Source: Cuniculiplasma divulgatum
GTDB lineage: Archaea > Thermoplasmatota > Thermoplasmata > Thermoplasmatales > Thermoplasmataceae
NCBI GenBank assembly: GCA_031200235.1
Contig: CP133595.1
Span: forward strand, 310,001 to 374,000
DNA: 64,000 bases
Direction of reading: 5' to 3'
Each line of letters opens with the position of its first letter. Positions within the stretch are counted from its first letter, which is position 1. Shown here in pieces: positions 57,524 through 64,000 of the stretch. Under the pieces are notes generated by a model. The model was not told the DNA's origin and did no database searches. It worked only from the letters and a program-made list of their open reading frames with translations. A program made the position numbers and the translations under genes.

Positions 57524-59224
57524 TTATAACTGTAGGGCACCTATTACCGCGTTGTAATCAGCCGAATTTATTATTCTGCTTTTCTCGACCCATCCCCTGC
57601 GGGCTATGGCCGTGGCGAATTTGATATGCTTGATCTCCCCAGGAGAAGTGGCCCTGCTGCCAAGAACAAAATTTACCCCTGATGATGATGCCGCCCTGGC
57701 GGCAGTATAGTGGATGCCATAATCGCCAGGACTGCCACTTAACTCAATGAGAATCTTATTTTCCGCACAGGCCTTGAATATGAGATCATTATCAATACCG
57801 ATTCTGTTGTCTGGTTCAGGCTCCGTATATGAATATGACAGGGTTCTGAATGACCCTGATCTTACTGCTCTTATGATGAAGTCGGTGGGATCTGATTCAC
57901 CGGAAATGTCTTTAGGAGAAAGTGTACCCACCACATATGCTGAATTCCGCATATCCGATGGAATTGATACCTGTCCGGTTTCCTGCTTCACTGGTATCTT
58001 TATCCCCGGTATGATCTTGAAATCTGACCCGGAATTTAATTTTTCAACGTATTTCTGCATGACCCCATATCCTTCATAATCAACGCCCTTGTCCCTGTCT
58101 GCATTTATGCCATCATATAATAAGGCCACATACTTCATGCCTTCATTCCTTGATGCTGCTATAATGTCATGAACTATTTTCGGGCTGAAATTACGGATTG
58201 AGACATGCATGTCTGAAACAATATCCACATATTCCGGTATTTTCGGCAGTTTTCGGTCTCTTGCAGCCTCTATTTCACCGCTATTCTCCCTCATTTCTGG
58301 AGGAATGTACTGGAGACCAAGTGCAGAATATACGCCCTCTTCGTCTTCGCCAGCTACTGGAATGTCTTTCCTGAAGAGCCCGTATTCATTAAGTTTCAGG
58401 CCATTCTGTATGGCCAGGTCCCTCATTTTAATATTATGCTCCTTACTTCCTGTGAAATACTGCATTGCTGAACCGAAGGATTCGGCACTGAAGACCCGGA
58501 AGTCACCGTTCAGGCCAATTGAAAGATTGACTGAGGTTTTTGATGGACCACTCACGACTATGCCTGTGACATACTTCTGCGAAAGGAAGCTTTGAAGTGC
58601 CTTTTCGGGTTCGTCCGAAACCGCCAGGATGTCCACATCCCCTACAGTCTCCTTCATCCGCCTTATTGAACCCACAACTTCAACCCTCCTGACAGTTCCG
58701 GATGCCATCAGGCTGTCAGCCATGGACATGACCTCGTAGTAAACCTTTGCAAGTGGCAACCTATCGGCCGAACGTGTCGCAATAAGACTGAGGGAGTGCC
58801 TGATGTTGTCTTCTGACCTTTTTCCAAAACCGGGGAGGTTTTCAATCTTATGGCTTTCCACTGCCATTTTCAGATCATCGATGTTCCTGATGCCAAGCGC
58901 CGTATAAAGAGTGAATATTTTCTTGGGCCCAAGCCCCTGCACACGACTCAGGCCTGTGAAGTCTATGGGATATCTGGATTTCATTTCGGAATATTTCGAA
59001 ATTTCTCCGGTTTCGAGAAACTGGATGATCTTCTTCTCAATTGCACTGCCAACCCCGTCTATGGTTCTCAGTTCTCCCCTGGAATATAGGGTCTCAAGGG
59101 GAAGCCCAAGTGCCCTGATTGATGCAGCGGCTTTTCTGTAAGCCAGGGATTCCCAGCGATTCCCCTCTATTTCCTCCATATCGGCCAGTTCATCGAAAAT
59201 ACGTGCAACATCAGAATTGGACAT
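57524..59224 (-). CDS. polX: DNA polymerase X with degenerate PHP domain
   Basis: The 566-residue protein starts with helix-hairpin-helix motifs, followed by the Pol X nucleotidyltransferase domain with GSIRRMKETVGDVDIL (catalytic Asp pair) and YFTGSKEHNIKMRDLA. The C-terminal PHP domain has lost several metal ligands: the usual DLHxH reads DMHVS, and the TDH motif reads LYDGI. Pol X enzymes fill short gaps in base-excision repair, and PHP domains give 3'-5' exonuclease activity; here that exonuclease is probably absent. Confidence 0.88.
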   Translation of the reverse strand: MSNSDVARIFDELADMEEIEGNRWESLAYRKAAASIRALGLPLETLYSRGELRTIDGVGSAIEKKIIQFLETGEISKYSEMKSRYPIDFTGLSRVQGLGPKKIFTLYTALGIRNIDDLKMAVESHKIENLPGFGKRSEDNIRHSLSLIATRSADRLPLAKVYYEVMSMADSLMASGTVRRVEVVGSIRRMKETVGDVDILAVSDEPEKALQSFLSQKYVTGIVVSGPSKTSVNLSIGLNGDFRVFSAESFGSAMQYFTGSKEHNIKMRDLAIQNGLKLNEYGLFRKDIPVAGEDEEGVYSALGLQYIPPEMRENSGEIEAARDRKLPKIPEYVDIVSDMHVSIRNFSPKIVHDIIAASRNEGMKYVALLYDGINADRDKGVDYEGYGVMQKYVEKLNSGSDFKIIPGIKIPVKQETGQVSIPSDMRNSAYVVGTLSPKDISGESDPTDFIIRAVRSGSFRTLSYSYTEPEPDNRIGIDNDLIFKACAENKILIELSGSPGDYGIHYTAARAASSSGVNFVLGSRATSPGEIKHIKFATAIARRGWVEKSRIINSADYNAVIGALQL

Positions 59225-59307
59225 GCATAAACATAAGTTTCAGGTTAATAAATTCAGCATGAACGGAATAAATGATTGTGGGTGCAGTTAAAAAGAGGAA
59301 ATCTGGA

Positions 59308-60513
59308 TCATGCCAGGAGTTCCTGCATAAAAGCCTCCATCGGGATTCTGTCAGAAACTTCCTGAATGGATGCCGTATCCTTAAGTATGTTTCCGGTGAG
59401 CACCGCCACTGCACTGTCGTTCCTGTCTATCTCCCCCTGGTCCACAAGTTGCTTCAGTCCGGCCACTGAAGCGGCAGAAGCGGGTTCGCACCCTATTCCT
59501 GATCGATCCACGACTCTTTTGGACTCCATGATCTCCCTGTCGGTCACTCTGACAACCATTCCCCCTGTGTATCTTATCTCACGTATTGCCTTCTCCCAGT
59601 TTACAGGATTTCCAATCCTTATTGCGCTGGCTATGGTGGAAGCCCTGACCGGTTCAAGTTTTTCCCCGCCTCCTGTCCAGAGATTGTAGAAAGGACTGGC
59701 GCCTTCTGCCTGCACTGATATTATTTTCGGGATATCATCAATAAGGCCAAGCTCTTTAAACTCACGTATCGCCTTTCCGGCAGCCGATGTGTTTCCCAGG
59801 TTCCCTGCGGGAAGTGCTATGAAACGGCAATCCCTTACCCTTTCCATTATTTCGAAGAAGATTGTCTTCTGCCCTTCTATCCGCCAGGGATTGATGGAGT
59901 TTAAAACATAATAATCCTGCCTGTTTTCTGCAATCCTGATCACGTTGGACATGGCCATGTCAAAGTCTCCCGGGATGTCTATTATTCTGGCACCGTAGGC
60001 AATGGCCTGGGAAAGTTTTGAGGATGATATATTGCCGGAAGGGATGAGAACATTGCTCCTGATTCCCGCGAGGGCACTGTATGAAGCAGCAGAAGCCGAG
60101 GTGTTCCCGGTTGAGGCACAGATGGTCTCGGTTGCCCCAAGCCTGAGGGCTTCTGTCACGGCCACAGTCATACCACGATCCTTGAAGCTTCCTGTGGGAT
60201 TTTCTCCCTCATGCTTCATTCCCAGGCTTGAGAGACCCGTGAATCTGGATACTGATTCGTGGGAATACATGGCTGTGGCTCCCTCGCCGCGTGAAATTAT
60301 GCGTGCTTTACCCAGTGCAGGGTGGATGAGGGGACCATAGTGCCAGACGCCAGAAAAGCCCTCTAAAGTGAAATGGTCCGGGAAGCTGTGCTTAACCTCA
60401 AGAAGTCCATGGCATCTGTCGCATATGTATTTCCTGCGTGAAATGTCATACTTCCGCCCGCACCTTATGCAGCTGAGCCACGATTCGCCGTCTGTGTCCA
60501 TATTTATGGCCAT
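59308..60513 (-). CDS. thrC: Threonine synthase
   Basis: From ATG 60513 the product has 401 residues: an N-terminal zinc ribbon (CIRCGRKYDIS and CDRCHG) and the PLP-dependent fold type II core with the lysine in NPTGSFKDRGM. It converts O-phosphohomoserine to threonine. The start is placed at 60513 because an A/T-rich promoter (AAAATATGTTG complement) lies directly upstream; an in-frame ATG 23 codons earlier would overlap it. Confidence 0.92.
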   Translation of the reverse strand: MAINMDTDGESWLSCIRCGRKYDISRRKYICDRCHGLLEVKHSFPDHFTLEGFSGVWHYGPLIHPALGKARIISRGEGATAMYSHESVSRFTGLSSLGMKHEGENPTGSFKDRGMTVAVTEALRLGATETICASTGNTSASAASYSALAGIRSNVLIPSGNISSSKLSQAIAYGARIIDIPGDFDMAMSNVIRIAENRQDYYVLNSINPWRIEGQKTIFFEIMERVRDCRFIALPAGNLGNTSAAGKAIREFKELGLIDDIPKIISVQAEGASPFYNLWTGGGEKLEPVRASTIASAIRIGNPVNWEKAIREIRYTGGMVVRVTDREIMESKRVVDRSGIGCEPASAASVAGLKQLVDQGEIDRNDSAVAVLTGNILKDTASIQEVSDRIPMEAFMQELLA

Positions 60514-60666
60514 GCTATTCAGTAAATAAAAATATGTTGAGGCCTGTTCCGACCTCTGTTCGTCATATGCCTCTATTTGCATGGCATATGTGGATATGCT
60601 TGTTCGGATCAGTACCCTGCAAAGGCCGAATAAATAAGGGTTCTTTCGCCGTCCTGCACCATCATT

Positions 60667-61320
60667 TCATTGAACATCCAGCGCGATTACCCGTGCCATG
60701 GATCCGCTGGCGCCCTGTATTTTCAGTGGAAGTGCCACCACCAGATATTTCTTACCCACCTGCAGTTCATCAAGGTTGGCAAGATCTTCTATGAAGATCA
60801 TTCCCGTTTTCAACAGTGCCTTGTGAACGGTAAAATCTTCATGATCATAGGGCTCTATTCCAAGCGTGTCTATGCCAATTACTGACGGTCGGTGATCCAG
60901 AAGAAAGTCGATTGCATTTACTGCAAGTCCAGGAAAATCGTACTGAAACTCATGCGTGAATGCGCGCTTTTTATCCCATCCGGTGTTGATGAGCACAATG
61001 TTGCCGTCATATTCATCCTTCCATACCTTCCTGAGACTCCCTTCAGTAATCTCCCGTCCTTCCAGTTCCGGCCTGATTACGTAACCATCACCTGCCAGCT
61101 GATGGATTGGAATTTCGTCAACTGTGGCTCCACCATCCACCATATGGAACGGAGCATCTATGTGGGTGCCGGTGTGTGTTACTGACCAGTAACTCTCAAC
61201 ATTGTACCCATCCTTTTCCAGCGTGCCTTCCCTCTGCACCCTGACAGGTGGGTTGGTGGGCCATATGGGCATCCCGCCCTGTAAGAGAACTGAGAGATCG
61301 AAATAACCCCTGATTTTCAT
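60667..61320 (-). CDS. Cyclase-family (kynurenine-formamidase-like) metal hydrolase
   Basis: From ATG 61320 the product has 217 residues. It contains the family's metal motif HTGTHIDAPFHM, which binds zinc or manganese in kynurenine formamidase and related enzymes. Whether tryptophan breakdown or another amide is the substrate is unknown. Its start region contains overlapping ATG codons at 61341 and 61416, so the start is uncertain. Confidence 0.82.
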   Translation of the reverse strand: MKIRGYFDLSVLLQGGMPIWPTNPPVRVQREGTLEKDGYNVESYWSVTHTGTHIDAPFHMVDGGATVDEIPIHQLAGDGYVIRPELEGREITEGSLRKVWKDEYDGNIVLINTGWDKKRAFTHEFQYDFPGLAVNAIDFLLDHRPSVIGIDTLGIEPYDHEDFTVHKALLKTGMIFIEDLANLDELQVGKKYLVVALPLKIQGASGSMARVIALDVQ

Positions 61321-61465
61321 GGTTATATATGGCACCACCATTAATAATTCTGGTCTTAAAGGGTGAGGACAAGCCCTGGCCCTTCTGGTGGCGTCATGAA
61401 CACATATTCCCTGCAATAATACTGTATTAGTGAAAAATATTATCCAATGTCATATTTTCGCTGTA

Positions 61466-62407
61466 ATGGATCAGGTCACCGCAATCTCATATTCGTCCTC
61501 TGCAAACATGGGACCCGGCTATGACCTTCTTGCCGTGGCCCATGACGCCTTCCATGATGCCGTGACTGCCACCATAAATCCTTCTCAGGGCAACACCCTG
61601 CTGACAATCGGTGGAATGGATGAGAATCATGATCCCATGACCAACACTGCAGGACTTTCTGTATTAAATCTTCTGCGTGATCATGGTATAAATGAGCCGG
61701 TGTCGCTTCAAATCAGGAAAGGGATTCCTCCAGGTCTTGGCCTCGGCAGCAGTGGGGCATCCGCTGCGGCTGCTGTTTCAGCAGTAAGTGAACTCTTTGG
61801 CCTGAAGCTGTCAATGGATGAAAAGGTGAAATATTCCATGCTTGGAGAGGCGGCTTCATCCGGAACACCTCATGCAGACAATGTTGCCGCCAGCATACAC
61901 GGAGGATTCGTTGTTGTTGAATCTGTTTCCCCAGTCAGGGTGAAACGCCTGACGATCCACAGATCATTCTCATTCCTCACCATAATACCGTCCATTTACA
62001 TTAAGGACAAAACCAAATTGTGCCGTACCCTGGTTCCAAAGGATGTCCCCATCTCCAGCTACATACAGAACGCCAGATTTGTGACTGAACTGATTGCAGG
62101 CCTTATGGGAGGAGACCGGGAACTTGTTAAGAATGGAATGAATGATGTCATAGTTGAGGCCGCCAGGAAACCTCTCTATCCATTTTATGAAAAACTCAAG
62201 ATCATGATGCTTGAAGCAGGTGCCGCAGGTGTCTGTATCAGCGGTGCCGGCCCCAGCGTAATTGCTGTTGTTGACAGCCTCACCGAAATAGAAAAGATAA
62301 GATCAGGAACTGAGCAAATCCTTTCCCGGATGAAGATCGGTTACAGCATTGTTGAATCTAAAATTGCAGGAGGTACAAGAATTGAAAGAAATCCGGCAGG
62401 GAGTTAA
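61466..62407 (+). CDS. thrB: Homoserine kinase
   Basis: From ATG 61466 the product has 313 residues with the GHMP kinase motifs: N-terminal SSSANMGPGYDLLA, the phosphate loop PGLGLGSSGASAAA, and the C-terminal GVCISGAGPS. It phosphorylates homoserine for threonine synthase (ThrC, nearby). Its 3' end overlaps the start of the next gene by 26 bases. Confidence 0.93.
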   Translation: MDQVTAISYSSSANMGPGYDLLAVAHDAFHDAVTATINPSQGNTLLTIGGMDENHDPMTNTAGLSVLNLLRDHGINEPVSLQIRKGIPPGLGLGSSGASAAAAVSAVSELFGLKLSMDEKVKYSMLGEAASSGTPHADNVAASIHGGFVVVESVSPVRVKRLTIHRSFSFLTIIPSIYIKDKTKLCRTLVPKDVPISSYIQNARFVTELIAGLMGGDRELVKNGMNDVIVEAARKPLYPFYEKLKIMMLEAGAAGVCISGAGPSVIAVVDSLTEIEKIRSGTEQILSRMKIGYSIVESKIAGGTRIERNPAGS

Positions 62408-63503
62408 GGAGAGCATCGATCCGGTCACAGGTTCACTGACATATCCCATTTACCAGACAAGCGCATACAGGATGCCAGATGGCGAGAAGTACCGCTACTC
62501 AAGGGAATCCAACCCAACAGTGGAAGAGCTGGGAAGGATTATATCCGTGCTTGAAAACACCAGTTCAAGCACCGCGTTTTCATCGGGAATGGGGGCAATC
62601 ACCACCACGCTTCTGAAGCTGCTCAGGCCGGGAATGAGGCTCCTTGTTACCAGGGACTGTTTTGCAAGGACCTTCAGGTTTGCCACTGAGTTCCTCAGGC
62701 AGTACGGCATAACTGTAAATGTATCTGAACCGGGAAATGAAAATGTCATGGATCTGGCACCGGATGCGGATATAGTTTTTCTTGAGAGCATATCGAACCC
62801 CGTGTTGCGGGTATATGATATTCCTGCAATTTCCCGAATTGTATCTGAGCATGGAGGAAAACTGGTGGTGGATTCGACCCTTGCCACACCTGTCAACCAG
62901 AAGCCGCACGGTCAGGGCGCGGCAGTTGTTATTCACAGCCTTTCAAAATTCATGTCGGGGCACAATGACATAATTGGTGGTTCAGCCTCCGGAGATCCTG
63001 ATTCAATCAGCTCCATAGATTCATTCCGGAGAACTCTTGGCACATCAATGGATCCGAATACGGCGTATCTGACCATAAGGGGCCTGAAAACTCTTGGGGT
63101 CCGCATGAAGAGAATCAATGATACCGCAATGGAGCTTGCAGAGGAATTTCAGGATAATCCTTCCTTCGGGACCATCAGGTACCCCGGACTGGAATCACAT
63201 CCTGACAGCAGCGTGGCCAGGAAACTGCTCAATGGCTTCGGGGGCATAATAAGCTTTGACATTCATAAAGGCATGAGCAGCCCCAAAGAATTCATGTCAA
63301 GACTCCGGATCATAGAGCCTGCCAATACACTTGGCGGTGTCAACACCACCATTTCTCATCCAGCCACAATGTCCCACAGATCCCTTTCACCAGATGAGAG
63401 GAAGAAGGTTGGCTTCTCTGAATCCACGTTCCGGCTCTCCGTTGGACTTGAGGATCCGGCTGTGATTCTTGATGACATCACCAGTGCCCTGGGTATACCC
63501 TGA
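62382..63503 (+). CDS. metB: Cystathionine gamma-synthase-family PLP enzyme
   Basis: From TTG 62382 the product has 373 residues of the Cys/Met metabolism PLP family: YRYSRESNPTVEELG, SSGMGAITTTLL and the PLP lysine in HSLSKFMSGHND. GGAGGT lies 7 bases before the TTG. It overlaps thrB by 26 bases. The family includes cystathionine gamma-synthase, O-acylhomoserine sulfhydrylase and gamma-lyase; the coupling to thrB suggests O-phosphohomoserine as substrate (inference). Confidence 0.85.
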   Translation: MKEIRQGVKESIDPVTGSLTYPIYQTSAYRMPDGEKYRYSRESNPTVEELGRIISVLENTSSSTAFSSGMGAITTTLLKLLRPGMRLLVTRDCFARTFRFATEFLRQYGITVNVSEPGNENVMDLAPDADIVFLESISNPVLRVYDIPAISRIVSEHGGKLVVDSTLATPVNQKPHGQGAAVVIHSLSKFMSGHNDIIGGSASGDPDSISSIDSFRRTLGTSMDPNTAYLTIRGLKTLGVRMKRINDTAMELAEEFQDNPSFGTIRYPGLESHPDSSVARKLLNGFGGIISFDIHKGMSSPKEFMSRLRIIEPANTLGGVNTTISHPATMSHRSLSPDERKKVGFSESTFRLSVGLEDPAVILDDITSALGIP

Positions 63504-63507
63504 ACAT

Positions 63508-64000
63508 TCACATCTTCTCCTCCAGCACAATCTCTTCCTTTCTCATGTGAAATATTGAAAGCATTGAGGGAAAGCACAGGGCCCTGATTATGAAGGTGTC
63601 AATGAGCAGTGAGATTATGAAGGAAATACCAAGCTGCTCCAGGAACCCATCCGGTATGAATGCCAGGGATCCAAGGGATGCCGCAAGTATCAGTCCAAGA
63701 GATGTAACCACCTTTCCGGAGCTTGCCATACCCCGTGGCATACCATCCCTGAAACCCATCTTACCGCTGTATTCACGAACACTTGAGACTATGAATACCG
63801 TGTAGTCATTTCCAAGGGACATCAGGATTATGAACAGTATGATGGGGATCAGGTATATGAGCGCCTGATGCAGTATGTAAGTGGAAATGAAGTACAGGAT
63901 GGCTGTTGTCCATGATATGCTGATAAACACTCCGGAAATTGATATTATGGGATACCTCAGGGACCTGAAAGAGACCGTCAGCACGGCAAATATCACTGCA
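63508..64000 (-). CDS. MMPL/RND-family transporter, C-terminal part (truncated by window edge)
   Basis: The visible 162 residues hold about five membrane segments and match the C-terminal half of MMPL transporters, including MSLGNDYTVFIVSSVREY (the intramembrane Asp region) and DTFIIRALCFPSML. The gene continues beyond the window, so the true start is unknown. It is convergent with the metB-like gene. Confidence 0.85.
   Translation of the reverse strand, partial: AVIFAVLTVSFRSLRYPIISISGVFISISWTTAILYFISTYILHQALIYLIPIILFIILMSLGNDYTVFIVSSVREYSGKMGFRDGMPRGMASSGKVVTSLGLILAASLGSLAFIPDGFLEQLGISFIISLLIDTFIIRALCFPSMLSIFHMRKEEIVLEEKM

Overview
The window comes from an archaeon, most likely of the order Thermoplasmatales (Cuniculiplasma/Ferroplasma/Thermoplasma relatives). 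Archaeal markers include ribosomal protein L10e, aIF5A, a thermosome subunit with a Gly-Gly-Met tail, two TFB genes, Gar1, exosome subunit Csl4, an Sm-like protein, archaeosine synthase ArcS, aTrm56, archaeal GluRS and a separate GMP synthase glutaminase subunit. A bacterial-type gyrase (gyrB-gyrA) next to these is characteristic of a few euryarchaeal groups including Thermoplasmatales. Genus assignment is inference. Genes are dense, many start with TTG or GTG, overlaps are common, and several genes have a TATA-like box 20-32 bp before the start codon, which fits leaderless or short-leader mRNAs.

Layout. 1-6.1 kb: zinc-ribbon membrane protein, an AbrB-type regulator upstream of an MFS transporter, L10e and a small kinase, aIF5A overlapping an agmatinase-family gene, and an amidohydrolase. 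6.4-13.5 kb: a tightly packed minus-strand cluster with a 944-residue surface protein, two small proteins, a MoxR ATPase, a DUF58 protein and a multi-spanning membrane protein. 13.6-17.2 kb: arcS, csl4, a 53-aa protein, an Sm-like gene and a one-cysteine peroxiredoxin. 17.2-23.1 kb: an integrated element inserted at the 3' end of tRNA-His. 23.2-34 kb: METTL5-like methyltransferase, argF, sucCD, trxB, thermosome, a tandem ThyX-like protein, and a thiolase-like/DUF35 pair. 34-43 kb: mixed housekeeping genes, three tRNAs, an aTrm56-HD fusion, homoserine dehydrogenase. 43-54.5 kb: gyrase, NOG1-like GTPase, gltX, guaAA, and two TFB genes diverging from one intergenic region (one behind gar1). 54.5-64 kb: tRNA-Leu, citrate synthase, PolX, threonine synthase, homoserine kinase coupled to a cystathionine gamma-synthase-family gene, and a truncated MMPL transporter.

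The element (about 5.9 kb) is the main accessory region. A 14-bp copy of the 3' end of tRNA-His lies at 17219-17232, just before an integrase gene, and the intact tRNA lies at 23104-23176. Inside are the integrase (one in-frame TGA, and its 3' end fused in frame to part of a peptidase-E-like domain), a small gene coupled to an MFS transporter with a one-base frameshift, a serine recombinase preceded by palindromes, a HicBA toxin-antitoxin pair and a frameshifted gene of unknown function. Both frameshifts sit at runs of five G where six would restore the frame.

Metabolically the window holds most of the homoserine-threonine-cystathionine branch (hom, thrB, thrC, metB-like), two TCA-cycle enzymes (citrate synthase, succinyl-CoA synthetase) and ornithine carbamoyltransferase. 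Several proteins lack the usual catalytic residues of their family: the thiolase-like protein, the isochorismatase-like hydrolase, the PHP domain of PolX, and both halves of the ThyX-like protein.
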